Source: Sipunculus nudus
Taxonomy: Eukaryota; Annelida; Sipuncula; Golfingiida; Sipunculidae
DNA: 64,000 nt
Assembly (NCBI GenBank): GCA_026874595.1
Contig: CM049313.1
Coordinates: 18,411,508 to 18,475,507 of the forward strand
Reading direction: 5' to 3'
Shown here: positions 1 through 10,990 of the stretch, one piece after another
Position numbering within the stretch: the first letter of the stretch is position 1
How the letters are laid out: every line of letters begins with the position of its first letter
The notes under the pieces: model-generated
What the model saw: the letters and a program-made list of their open reading frames with translations, nothing else
Databases searched by the model: none
What the model was told of the DNA's origin: nothing
Position numbers and translations under genes: made by a program

Positions 1-138
1 AGTACAGGTCTGTCAACAGAATGGGGTGGGGTGGGTGAGGGGGGAGAGAAAAAGGCTCCCTGTGGTATGGTATTAACTGCAGACAGCCTGATCAAGCTCA
101 ACTCAGTGGAGAGAGGGCTTGCCGTAGTGATGGGATTG

Positions 139-943
139 CATAACATTATGCCAACAGCCAGGGGAGCATAGAGAGCTGCACTGAATGACCTACAGTGACC
201 AAAGTGGACTGCTTGACAATGTAAGGGAATACAACAAGAGCCTCAATAAAAAAATTCAATAACTAGCCTAATTTTGCAGCTTTTATTTTAACAGATGAAA
301 TCCTTATGTGCACATGCTGTGAAAATTAAATCTACAGTACTTACAGGAAAAAAACGTGCCGTGGCCGAAGTTGGGCAAAATTTAAGGTACCAATTTTTTA
401 TTTTTGCTAATATTTTAAAAAATTTAAAATAATTTGATCTAATTTTGGGTATACAATTTAATTTTGATTGATTAAAGTTATATTACTGGAAAAAAGTCCT
501 TAGCTTTAACATGTTTTGTGTTAAGCGATCAAATATCTTTCCTGATTTTTTACAAAATGCATTATGTTTGAGCCCATAACTTTTTTAAATTATATAATAC
601 AGACCTTATTACTGGCATGTACATAGGAACTATATAGTGGAATATTTATGGCAAATATGAGGAAAAACAGATGAGTGGTTTTGATATTAGGCAGTCCTGA
701 AGTGTGAAAATAGGTTTTTAATAAAAAATTGAGGTTTTTTCTTAATTTCTTAAAGGAACGAAGTCGCGAAGACCCAGTTTTCGGCTTGGTAGGAGATCTT
801 GGGGACATCTAACATTATGCCAAATTTTGGATTCCTAGGTCTTATGGTTTCAAAATGTGCCACATCTATGGATGGACAGACAGACGGACGGACAATGGAC
901 CATGACTATAGCTCAGATGACTTATAGTCAGCTGAGCTAAAAA
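139..943 (+). mobile_element. 3.2-kb repeat family, 3' fragment
   Basis: Matches the last 800 bp of copies A and B, beginning 'cataacattatgccaacagc' and ending with the same hairpin and 'gctgagctaaaaa'. Only one of the two internal units of about 660 bp is present. A short GGACGGAC tract sits at about 868-897. Confidence 0.85.
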
Positions 944-3304
944 TAGTGTTTAGTTTACTAAATATTGCTTCCTGTTACATAAAATAAAATTGCAAGACAT
1001 CTTCACAATGCCTTGACATTAGTTCTCAAAGAACTTACTCAAAGTCTATTTAGTGGTTTCTGATTGTAAACACCTTATAAACACCTTACATCCAATGAAT
1101 AATACCATCACCATAGCTCAACATGATCATTGCATTGATTTAGCTATTTATGGCTGTCATGGTAAAAGAGTGGGATACAGTGACACAGGTTGTATGATTT
1201 AAGGACCAAAATGAAGAGTGGTTTTCATGACAAAATTTATCCATATTATATTCAAGCCACTTTTAAGCAAACCTTGGACGCGTTTAACTATTTGAGTTGG
1301 TACCCTCAACTCTGACACAATAAACTTTACTCATATTGATAGATATAAGTTACTGGTAAATAAAAAAAAACAAAAACATATTACTTTTTGTCATTATTAA
1401 TTCTGCAACCTAGTTGCAAAATTATTTTTAGCAACATCAGTATCTAAACATTCTCTAAATTCTAATATTTAGCAACAAATGACTGTGTGGAATGATATAA
1501 GTCAAAGATATTAACAGCAGGGATGAGTCTAACCATGAAGAGTTTTTATGTTATTTCACATTTTGACATTCTTACACTACTTTCACAGCACCATGTATTT
1601 TACAAAGTTTCTTTTGTTTTGGCCAGATCTGTAAGGATAGGCCATGATATGATATGAAATGTTTAACCAATGGCCACACTCTTTGTGATTGGCTAGCTGA
1701 GCAGTTGAACAAATGTGATGATCCAGAAACATTTTTTTTCGGTGTATCAATGAAACGGACAATGTCCAAATTAAGGCATTGGTTAGTAAGTTTTTAGCCG
1801 ACACTTAGCCAGGGAACTTGGCAATAATGGCATGGTGTTGATGATGCATTTTGTAAAGCACTGACAGTTGCATCATACACATGATGCACTTCAGTGCATG
1901 CCTCACCACTATCTGGTGTCAAAACAAACTGATCGACAGAGCATAATATATTCTCTGTCTTCCATCATGTTCCAATCTGGGCTAAAAAAACTTTCACTGG
2001 TTTGTAAAATACATCAATGTGTGAGTAACAGTGATGATAAGGGAGATTTAAGAAAATACTAATTGTGGTCAGACAATGGCCTGAAGCTTATGAAGATTAA
2101 GGTGTTGTTCAAGTGTGAAGAAAATCAAGGATTGTGTTCTGGCCGCCATATTGGAGCCCTCATAGGTAACAATGATCCATGTGATTTGAGAAAGAACAAG
2201 AATGACCTTGTTGACATATCATGCATGAAAGAAAGCGTTACTGCAGGACGGACAGAAGGAAGGACTGACACGGTGATCACTATTGGGCATCGCTTTTCAA
2301 GCAGGGCCCTTATAATCAAATAGTATATTTGTGAAACAGAATGAGACAAAAACCAGGAGAAATACCACTGATTATCTGTTCATGAATAGGCTGTCTCAGG
2401 ACTTGGTTTAAGATGTTCAAGGTATTTAAAGTGTGGCTATGAGAATGGGCTTTTGTGGCCCTTCTAAAGTCAATGGTTTTCTCCGAGTCCTCTGTTTTCA
2501 AACACCTTCAACGACTACCAAACACCACCATCAGAGCAATTTAGATTGCCTCATCTAGTTATGCTAACTAGCTGTACAATCCATGTAAAATAAATAAAGT
2601 TTATATCTATTAAAGTTTTATCAATATTTCCTCTGGTTAATCCCCTTATATGTGTGGGTGATTAATATGTTATCTTCCTCTTAATGTATGACTTATGCCA
2701 TGGTGTCACATTATTTGACTAGAGCCTGAATTTCTGACCAACTTGATACTTTTACTTGTGTTGACATGCATGGCATCAGCATACAAGTTGTCACCCTTTC
2801 TTAATCATATTCTATACTTGCATTCTTAAGCACTTAAGGCATTTGTAGGGTTCACACATGTAGCATATGTGCACAATATTGATAAAATATTTTGTTTATT
2901 GTCATATTAATGATACACCTAATAATATGTTATTAAGTTGTACTGGCTAAACATTTAGAAAGGTGTTCATTTGTTAAAAAGGAAAGTTCTCATTATTTTA
3001 ATAGGATTTATATTTAGACAACAAAATTTATTAATGGTTAAAACATGGCATTTGATGATGTAAAATTATAACATTTAATAATATCATTCTCCTGTATTAT
3101 AGAGTGCATTTAAATCAAAATTAGTTCATATGATATTATTTTAACATTATTCTTGAATTGTTCATTAAATGTTGGGTGAATGAGTGAGGACGGCTGTGCA
3201 TCTGATCGTGCTGTCCATACAGATTACATGCTACCAACACCGACAAGCAGAAGCCCGACAGCAGAACAAGATGATTGGCCTGCCAGACGACAGACAACAC
3301 TCAC
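944..3304. other. Intron downstream of exon 11, nothing firm
   Basis: No exon of the host gene found. A GGACGGACAGAAGG stretch near 2245-2272 followed by 'cacggtgatcactattgggc' looks like the tail of another GACGG-type repeat (about 2050-2325), but I have no second copy here to define it. Confidence 0.5.
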
Positions 3305-3393
3305 CGAGCCTCAAACTGCCTCTGCGTGGTCTCTGGTATCAGGTGGGCCATCCGTATCAACGATGCTCCATTAGTGTGTGTGTAGCACCACAT
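3305..3393 (-). CDS. MTMR10/12-like: MTMR10/12-like exon 11 (last one in window)
   Basis: Eighty-nine nt, phase 0 to 2, residues 286-314 (MWCYTHTNGASLIRMAHLIP then ETTQRQFEA). Matches 'P.WCWSH.NGSAL.RMA' of vertebrate MTMR10 and MTMR12. Acceptor ctgtttcag, donor GCTCG|GTGAGT. Although it starts with Met it is internal: the acceptor is clear and phase 0 matches exon 10. The intron between them is 6594 bp, 5.5 kb of which is the DIRS insertion. I found no further exon of this gene in 1-3304. Confidence 0.92.
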
Positions 3394-4069
3394 CTGAAAC
3401 AGTAATTCATTAGGGCATCATATATTTGAACACCATTTTTCCGATAAAATTGTTTATCTCATATTAAAAACTGAGATCCAAATTTCTAATTTATAAAAAA
3501 AAAAAAACAATGAACAAAAATTCAAGCTCACAAACAAATTTCAAACAAGCTTCAAGTGTAAAGTTTTGCCTGCATAAGTAATGCAAATTTATTATTCAGG
3601 ATCCACAAGGAAAATTTTCAATGTATTCTATATATATATATATATATATATATCATACATTGATTAAACTGATAAAAATTGTTGCCACTGTATACTTTAG
3701 TTTTTTTGGTATCTGATAAAATCCAGTATTTTGACAATCACAGTGAATCCTGAGAAATCGGTTATCTGAACAATCATTTCTCCATACAAAAACCTGTATC
3801 CCAAGCTTTTTGGATAAATGAATTTCTACTGCAGTAAAATTTACTAAATTATAATTTTACCAACTGATATTGACCAACCTTTTGCAAGAGTGTTAGATTT
3901 TGCAAAATGCCGGTTATTTTTTACAAAATCTGAAATTTTAAAGAAAATTCTAGCTCTCATTCAATGAGTCAACTCAGATAAGGGGTGCAAGGTCAAGCTC
4001 GTATTTCATTTAACTGCATTAACACAAGCTGGCACTGTGTAGTAGCCCATGCATAATTAGTGTGCAAAT
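3394..4069. other. Intron 10, left of DIRS
   Basis: AT-rich, with only a (TA)n run at 3629-3652. Together with 9584-9987 it forms the original intron of about 1.1 kb before the DIRS insertion. Confidence 0.7.
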
Positions 4070-4119
4070 CCCCCCCATTCCCTCCCTGTGAATGGTGGTT
4101 TTGTTAGTAAACTGTTGTG

Positions 4120-4271
4120 AGCTTTTCTGTATTAATGAGAATTTTCTCTGTTAAAGTTTATACGCCAGAGTAAGCCAACCGAAAATTTTCCCTTATTGGG
4201 CCTATTATCGCCCATCCCGCCTTGTTCCCGTGTATCTAGGTCACACTTCCGTTACCCATAATCACATTTTC
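4120..4271 (+). repeat. DIRS inverted terminal repeat, left copy
   Basis: Positions 4126-4271 are the reverse complement of 9406-9551 with a single substitution in about 146 bp (cttgttccc against ctcgttccc). Homology stays recognisable with one indel out to 4120. Confidence 0.95.
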
Positions 4272-4311
4272 GAAGGCGTAAGGAAGAGGACTGGGAGGGA
4301 GCGATGTTTGT

Positions 4312-4424
4312 AATACAGAAAAGCTCACAACAGTTTACTAACAAAACCACCATTCACAGGGAGGGAATGGGGGGGTTTTATTACGTAAACATAATTGTGA
4401 GCAGTTTCTGTATTAATGAGAAAA
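4312..4424 (-). repeat. DIRS internal complementary region (ICR)
   Basis: Positions 4312-4375 are a perfect reverse complement of the outer left end 4070-4133 (64 of 64). Positions 4375-4424 are complementary to the outer right end 9535-9583 with two mismatches. The two parts abut at a single shared base, so the ICR spells out the junction of the joined element ends. In DIRS elements this region is thought to template the missing ends and the closed circle. Confidence 0.93.
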
Positions 4425-4599
4425 AAACAGACATGCCTTGGGGAGGGAGCACCTACCTGTAACGCTGGAACGAGGAATCACAGTGCTGTGAAGGAGCAGC
4501 GGATGACGTCGGTGGCGGAACCGACGGAGAGGAAGAAGATGGCCTGGAAAATTGTAGGACCTCACCCGACGCGAACACAGGGCCCATGGAGGAGAGGCC

Positions 4600-5470
4600 C
4601 AAGCCTGGAGCGGAACAACAGTCAGAGAGAAGCGTGTGAACGGAGATGGGGATATCCAGTATCCCATCTGGACCAACTGATTAGGTGAGATCCTGGAGAA
4701 ATGGGCCAAGGAAGTCGAAATAGCTCGAAAGTCATGGGCCTTGAAGTGAAGTTGGTCTAATGTGGAATGAGAAGCGGATTCATATGCGGCGACGATAGTA
4801 GCTTGAGTCACGCACTAATGGTGAAAGGGCTAATCACCGAATTGGAAGATGTGACTTTTGTAGAAATAAACAACTTCTTGCGCCCCCCCCCCCCCCCGTA
4901 AAGAAGGAGGAGCGTGTGGATAATAACGCAACGCACGAACCGGGCAATTGGGAGCCCCATAACGGAACTGACCGTTAGGGAGGGCCGGAACGTGCCTAGC
5001 AGACGGGGGTCATCGAAATTGTGATATTTCCTATAAAAATCCGGCGAAAAATGTAGAGTGGCCGACGAACCGTCGGCCGCAATTTGCGTGAATTACGAAT
5101 CAGCCACGAGGGCATGAAGCTCAGAACGGCGACCAGCCGAGGCAAGAGCAAGGAGGAAAACCATTTTCCGAGACAAATGGAGAAGATGGGCCGAACGCAA
5201 CGGCTCATAAGGGGGTTCCCGGAGGTGACGTAAGACGATGTCCAGGCGCCAGGAAGGCGCAACATACCGTGGACGAGACGCACGGGCATGAACCCCCTTG
5301 AGAAAGTCCGACACCAACGGGTGATGAAGGACACGAGCCTGACCCAGCGGACGGAGCACCGACAGCAGGGCGGCGCGATAGCCACGCAGAGAGGGATAGG
5401 ATAAATGTTGATCCGGTAGGAAGAACACGAAAAATCCAAAACAGCCGCAAGCGACGGATCGAAAGGGGAG
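4600..5470 (-). pseudogene. DIRS tyrosine recombinase, frameshifted, catalytic Tyr missing
   Basis: Spread over at least three frames. Recognisable pieces are LRGYRAALLSVLRPLG, LVSDFLKGVHA, WRLDIVLRHLREPPYEPL and FLLALASAGRRSELHAL (first catalytic Arg), with a stop at 5093-5095. Next come AADGSSATLHFSP, CPVRALRYY, and after a C-tract KAHDFRAISTSLAHF (H..R box, His at 4736) and GYWISPSPFTRFSL. In DIRS recombinases the residue two before the final L here is the nucleophilic Tyr; this copy has Ser (about 4628). The enzyme normally integrates the circular cDNA. Confidence 0.85.
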
Positions 5471-5987
5471 ATGCCGCTGGAAGACGGCCACTCCGTGAAG
5501 AGAGGCCACCGGGAGTCGTAGATGCGGTCCGAAGAACAGCGACGGGGAGAGCAGCCGGACTTGAAATGCCCTGATCCTTGAGGTGACCGATGAGAGCACA
5601 CATGCGCATAGAGGGCACGACCGGAACGGGTGCCGTGCGCGAGGGAACGACGGGAGCGCGATGCGGAGCGGTAGTATAAGCGGGGGGCGAGAGAGAAGCG
5701 AGCACCACAGAGGAAACCATGGAGCTGCAGGATGAAACGGAATGATGAGAAGCAGGGTAGTCTGGTCCGCGCAGGACAAGCGGAGGAGGACACGGCGGAT
5801 GAGCGGAGGCGCCGGAAACGCAAAGAGAAACCGGTGAGACCACCCGGACGGCGGCGTGTCGGGGAGGCACGAGAGCGGGGGGGAACGGAAAATCAAACAG
5901 ATCGAATTCCGGCCGCCCCAGGCGAGCGAAAACACTCCGAATAAGGAGTGGAAGGAGCGGTGGGGAAGAAAGAGACGCCGGATGACG

Positions 5988-6335
5988 GGAAAGGGCGTCC
6001 GCTAGGACATTCGACACGCCCGGAAGATGGGATGCACGAACTGAAGCCCTGAGAGAGAGGCATAGATCGAACAAAAGGTAAGTCTCCTGCATGAGCGAGG
6101 GAGACCGAGTACCGCCCTGCTTGTAGATATAGGCCACAACGGTGGTATTGACGGTCCGGATGAGAATGGGACGTCCGATTAAGCGGGGAGACCAGTGGGA
6201 GATCGCGCGACGGACGGCACGCAGGTCGAGGATATTGATATGGAGCAGACGTTCCGACGGGGACCATATCCCGGAAGCGCGAAGATCGGCGAGATGGGCC
6301 CCCCAACCGAGGAGAGACGCATCGGTATAGATGGT
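5988..6335 (-). pseudogene. DIRS RNase H domain with a lost catalytic Asp
   Basis: Lies in one long open frame (5205-6818). It reads IYTDASLLGWGAHLADL, then SPSERLLHINILDLRAV, then TVNTTVVAYIYKQGGT, and ends HLPGVSNVLADALSR. This is the DIRS/Pao-like RNase H pattern TDAS.GWGA, E..HIN.LEL, SDNTTVVAY, N..AD.LSR. The Asp expected in 'DNTTVV' is Val here (GTC). Downstream of it, GRPEFDLFDFP resembles the linker that precedes the recombinase in DIRS pol. Confidence 0.88.
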
Positions 6336-6339
6336 GCAA

Positions 6340-7030
6340 TCGACACCCCTGGAAAAAGGAACGCCGCGCAGGAGACAGGAAAGGTCCATCCAGGGACGGA
6401 GGGACCGCCAGGGGCGCCGAAACGGGAGGATCGTAGGACGAACCGAGGTTAACCGGAGAAGGCCGTGACGGCGCAAGATAGACTGAATCGGACCCAGGTA
6501 CAGGCGGCCGAACGGGATGAAAGACGCGGCCTGGTAGAGAGCACCATGGAGAGAAGCCGCAGGGCGCGAGTCTACACGGCGCCTCGTGAGAAAGGAACGA
6601 ATCAGGCGGCGGAGCGGGAGAGTAAAATCGCGCGGGAGCGACGCTGTGACGGACGCCAAGCGAGCGTGACACCCAGAAATCGGAGGGACTGGGTGGGAGT
6701 GAGAAGAGATTACGTCGCAATGACCAGGAAGCCGAGGTTCCGAAGTAAGATGAGAACCCGGGAGCGATGCGATGCGATGCGGCCGCATGGACAAGCCAGC
6801 GTCCAGATAAGGGAGCACAGAAATGCCAGGTGAACGGAGAAAACACGGGACCCCGTGAACAAGTATGGTAAAATCCAGGGGGCCACGTGGATCCCGAACG
6901 GATGGACCCGGAATGTAAACGGGAAGTAGGCATCAGTAAGGTCTATTTTTGAACGCCCAATCCATCCGCCGAACAATGCGGAGCACAGCATGGATAATGA
7001 ACATCCGAAACGGGGGCGGACGGATGAACG
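6340..7030 (-). pseudogene. DIRS reverse transcriptase domain, frameshifted
   Basis: A motif-A-like KIDLTDAYF lies at 6949-6923. The catalytic YLDD box appears at 6809-6798 as YLDA, where an apparent one-base loss both removes the second Asp and shifts the frame. The reading frame also changes between these two motifs. The domain sits directly upstream of RNase H, as in DIRS pol. It is non-functional as it stands. Confidence 0.8.
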
Positions 7031-7329
7031 AAAGGAGGCGCTACAGGTCTATGATCGGGCGCCTACGGCCGTGCGGTTCGGGAACAAGAAAATGCGAGAG
7101 TGAAACCCCACGGAGGATGGGGAAACCTCGAAAATGCCCGAGTGTCAAACATAGATGGAATGGCCTCCGCCAAGCGAGGCGTCATGCCGGAACGGACGGA
7201 GGCGGAGCGGCTAAACGTAAGACGGAACCCGAACTGTAGGGCGCCGAGAATGAACCGCTGTGAGGGGAAACCCGCCCACGCAGGAAAACGGTCGCTGAGC
7301 CGAGCGCAGATCGGAGCTAGAGAGGCAAT

Positions 7330-8844
7330 TCATGGTCGAACCTCGGAGGGAGGATGAACGGCTGGAGGCGGAGAACGGCTGGAACGTCCGTAAGGACGTG
7401 AAGAGAGAGCAGATGCGCGACGCGGCTGAGCGGAAGCCGCAACCGGCTCCGAAACGGGAGGATCGTGGAAGGAAGGCCGAGGCGCAAGAGAGGTCGAGCG
7501 GAGGCGGGCCAGACGATCCGAGCGCGCCAAGGTGTGGGCAAAGAGAGGCCGTAATTGGCCGCCAAACAGCAGGGAACCGGTAAAGGCGGAGAATAAAGCT
7601 CGGTCAACTCCGCCGGAGAAGCTTCGGCTGTGAGTGCTTAAATGACAGAATGCAATTGTACAACCGGGAGCCAACGACCTGAATAAACTCAGCGCCAGCA
7701 TGGGCAGAAGCCTGCCAGAAGGCGTGGAGAGTGAGCGTGTCCGGAGAAACGGCGAGCAAGCTAGTGACAGCCTGCAAGTCGTTAACCATACCGGCCAAAC
7801 GCCGGCCGAGCCCCTCCGGAACCGACAGGTGGCGATCAGAAAACGGGACAGAGGATGGTAAGAAAGACTGACTGTCCGCAAACGGCCGAGCCAGGCCGGA
7901 CACGAGGCGCAGCGGAGCGGACTGAAAATTCGGGAGCTCAGGAGAAGGGAGCAAGCGAACGAACAGGTAGCCTGGAACCCAGGGGAATTCCCGAGGGTAC
8001 CGGGGGACCAAGGTGTAACCGAACCCGGCGGAAGCGGGGCCCCAGGAGAGCAAGAACCCGAGACCACCGCGTGGGGCCCACGTAAGAGATCCCCCGTGTG
8101 GTCTGTAATTCCAGACACACGGCGGGCGCTGCGGAGGGCGATGGAAGGGGCCAGGATTCAATTAAGAACCGGCCGCCGACGCCGAGGAAGTCTGAGGTTG
8201 TACAAACGGAACTTCGGACCACTAGGGTTAGCCTCCTATGTGGAGGTAGCCCCTAGGTCCATAAGCGCAGATTTGCGCGTACGCCAAGCCTGGCGATGCA
8301 GCACGATCGCCGACCACTGGTCTGGTGCCAGGGCGGGATCGGCTGACTGAGCTGATTTGCGCGGACGCCAAACCTGGCGGCGCAGCGCGATCGGCTGACT
8401 GAGCAGTCAGGGACCCTGGAGAACCCCGTGTAGGGGGAGCCAGAGAGACCCGCTGAGCCGGAGCCACCGGAGGCTGGAAACAGGAAGCCTGGGGAACGAG
8501 CAGCAGCAGGAACCATCGGGGAAGGCACAGGAACAGGAGCCGCAGGCCGCACAGCAGATGGTCACTGAAAGAAGAGCCGGCCGGCCGGTAAGGAACGACG
8601 GCAGACGGAGGAACCGGAGGTGAGGCCGGCAGCCCCGAATGGAGGCAGGAGGGACCGACTCACTTACCTGCACACCAGGAAGGTCCGGGCGATCCAGCGG
8701 GACGGCTCCAGCCGGCCACGGGGATAAGGAAGGAATCCGGCGAGGAGCCGGGCGACGAGAACGGCCGGGGAGAAATTACCGGGGCGCCGGCGAGGGCGCC
8801 GGGCGGACTGAATCGGGTCTAGACAAATCGTCGAGATCCGACAT
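7330..8844 (-). pseudogene. DIRS gag-like ORF, interrupted
   Basis: A likely start at 8844-8842 reads MSDLDDLSRPDSVRPAPSPA and meets a stop after 22 codons. A long coding-like stretch resumes from about 8161 in one frame (... FQSAPLRLVSGLARPFADSQ ..., ... TLHAFWQASAHAGAEFIQVV ...). It shifts frame near 7620 and continues to 7330 (... GGQLRPLFAHTLARSDRLAR ...). The length and place before the RT fit a DIRS gag. I assign gag by position and composition, since the family is poorly conserved. Confidence 0.6.
8266..8400. repeat. Short tandem duplication inside the DIRS gag region
   Basis: The stretch 'tttgcgcg.acgccaa.cctggcg..gcagc.cgatcg' occurs at about 8272-8312 and again at about 8356-8393, with 'gatcggctgactgagc' after each. 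It lies in the part of gag with stops, so it is probably a local duplication in a decaying region. Confidence 0.6.
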
Positions 8845-9405
8845 AAGTGATTAACAAGCCCGGGACAAACTATGTAATATGGAATAGGCAGATGTGCTGG
8901 CAGAACGGGAGGCCGCGGGAACGGGGGAAGAATGCGGTTTCCGTGAATGAGAATTCAACGATTTAACTGTCTAAACCACTGGAGAGGTGACAGGACCGGC
9001 GGGAACGGACGGGTGCGGTCAACCAGGGTAGGCCCCCCCCCCCCACCCCCTCGGAGACAACTACGGGGCCAGACAATGGAATATAGGAGGGTGAACCCCC
9101 AAGTACCGGGGAATGAGCCCAATCCTGGAAAGAGCTCACTGGTCAGACGTCCAAGTCTGGCAGTGAAAACACGGATCAGCCGGAACACGGCAGGAGTCAT
9201 TGTTGGAGCAGCAACGAAAACAAGTGGGGTGTGAGTCCCAACCGGGATTAAGAAGACAAGAGCCACAATAAGTGGGGTTCTCCATGGCGGGCAAGGGAAA
9301 AAAGAAGACAACTTACAGTTCAGTTGGCAAACTCATTAGTACAAACCCAACAGTGGACGAATCTCGCAGAGCGGGATCACACGTCCATCATGGCGTACGC
9401 CAGAA

Positions 9406-9559
9406 GAAAATGTGATTATGGGTAACGGAAGTGTGACCTAGATACACGGGAACGAGGCGGGATGGGCGATAATAGGCCCAATAAGGGAAAATTTTCGGTT
9501 GGCTTACTCTGGCGTATAAACTTTAACAGAGAAAATTCTCATTAATACAGAAACAGCTC
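9406..9559 (-). repeat. DIRS inverted terminal repeat, right copy
   Basis: Partner of the repeat at 4120-4271. On the minus strand this is the 5' end of the element. Beyond it, 9535-9583 forms the unique outer end that is matched by 4375-4424. Confidence 0.95.
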
Positions 9560-9987
9560 AGAATTATGTTTACGTAATAAAACATGCCCTCACGATTAAT
9601 TACGCAGAGTGAAACTAATTATCATCTTGATTCAATATTGTTCACTGCACTTAGTAGTTATTTTTTTCATAAAGACATGCCCTTTTTTTACCACATATTC
9701 TAAAATGACATGTTCATATTATATACAGTATCAAATGCAGTTTCTGCAAAGAATGTATTTTTTTTTTGTGAATCAAGGCACCCTCAGAAATTTGGTGAAA
9801 AAAGTGCATGCTTGAAAATATTTCTGTTTTTACAGTATTGAGATTACCATTAATCTGGCTAAGGTTCAAATGAATTTAAAAATGTTGTATTTGCATTTAA
9901 ATGCAGAGGTACATGATACTAATTTACTATGTATTTGCATTGGCATTTAAAAGAAAAGCAGAAAGGATAAAGCAAACAAGCACTGAC

Positions 9988-10075
9988 CGGTGGTCTGTTT
10001 CCTATAAACTGTGGTGCTGCTTTCTTCACGTCAGCTTCAGTCACACCAGCTGGGTACACACCACATACAGGCATG
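9988..10075 (-). CDS. MTMR10/12-like: MTMR10/12-like exon 10
   Basis: Eighty-eight nt, phase 2 to 0, residues 256-285 (S then MPVCGVYPAGVTEADVKKAA and PQFIGNRPP). Acceptor gtttttag, donor CCG|GTCAGT. Corresponds to 'LPEY.VVP..L.DQDL..F...F.GRR.P' in MTMR10. The preceding intron is a minisatellite; the following intron hosts the DIRS element. Confidence 0.92.
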
Positions 10076-10118
10076 CTAAAAACATACAATGTGCTAATAG
10101 TAAACAAACAATAAATCA

Positions 10119-10990
10119 GTCTCTGTATCATACCTCTGACAGTCTCTGTATTTTACCTCTGACAGTCTCTGTATTTTACCTCTGACAGTCTCTGTATTTT
10201 ACCTCTGACAGTCTCTGCATTTTACCTCTGACAGCTCTGCATTTTACCTCTGTCAATCACTGTATTTTACCTCTGACAGTCTCTGTATTTTACCTCTGTC
10301 AGTCTATGTATTTTACCTCTAAGAGTCTCTGTATTTTACCTCTGTCAGTCTCTGTATTTAACCTTTGTCACTCTCTGTATTTTACCTCTGTCAGTCTATG
10401 TATTAAACCTCTGACATTCTCTGATTTTTTATTATACCTCTGACAGTCTCTGTATTTTTCCAATGACAGTCTCTGTATTTTACCTCTGACAGTCTCTGTA
10501 TTTTACCCCAGACAGACTCTGTATATTACCCCTTTCAATCTCTGTATTTTACCTCTGACAGTCTCTGTATTTTACCTCTGACAGTCTCTGTATATTACCC
10601 TGTCAATCTCTGTATTTAACCTCTGTCAGGCTCTGTATTTTACCCAAGACAGTCTCTGTATTTTACCTCTGATAGTCTCTATATATTACCTCTGTCAATC
10701 TCTGTATTATACCTCTGTCAATCTCTGTATTTTACATCTGTCAGTCTCTGTATTTTACCTCTGTCAGTCTCTGTATTATACCTATGTCAGTCTCTGTATT
10801 ATACCTATGTCAGTCTCTGTATTTTACCTCTGCCAACCTCTGTATTTTACCTCTGACAGTCTCTGTATTTTACCTCTGTCAGTCTCTGTATTTTACCTCT
10901 GTCAACCTCTGTATTTTTCCTCTGACAGTCTCTGTATATTTCCTCTGTCAGGTCTTTGTTTTTTTACCTTTGACAGTCTCTATACTCCTG
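10119..10990 (-). repeat. 23-bp minisatellite built from an exon-intron junction (about 37 units)
   Basis: The plus-strand unit is about 'cctctgacagtctctgtatttta', repeated head to tail with point changes and a few indels. Read in the sense of the gene, each unit is the last 18 nt of exon 9 plus its donor (CAGAG|GTAAAA against the real CAAAG|GTAAAA). The array fills about 95% of the 892-bp intron between exons 9 and 10 and runs into the exon 9 donor with no boundary. Confidence 0.93.

Larger units (their letters stand above)
4070..9583 (-). mobile_element. DIRS-type tyrosine-recombinase retrotransposon, complete ends, dead ORFs
   Basis: A 5514-bp element read on the minus strand. It has inverted terminal repeats, an internal complementary region near its 3' end, and in order gag, reverse transcriptase, RNase H and a tyrosine recombinase, which is the DIRS layout. 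There are no LTRs and no obvious target duplication, as expected for insertion through a circular DNA intermediate by the recombinase. It is strikingly GC-rich against its AT-rich intron and has many CpGs. It lies in the MTMR10/12-like intron 10 in the same sense as the gene. The ends were set by where the terminal sequences stop matching the internal complementary region. Confidence 0.93.

Noticed and set aside
5205-6818. A single 537-residue minus-strand open frame as one intact protein
   Set aside because: Only its middle (RNase H, about 5988-6335) is in the true DIRS frame throughout. The RT before it and the recombinase after it continue in other frames, so it is a composite of real and shadow reading in GC-rich DNA.
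6465-8350. Many Arg- and Glu-rich plus-strand open frames in the DIRS element
   Set aside because: They are antisense shadows of the minus-strand gag/pol in GC-rich sequence and match no family.
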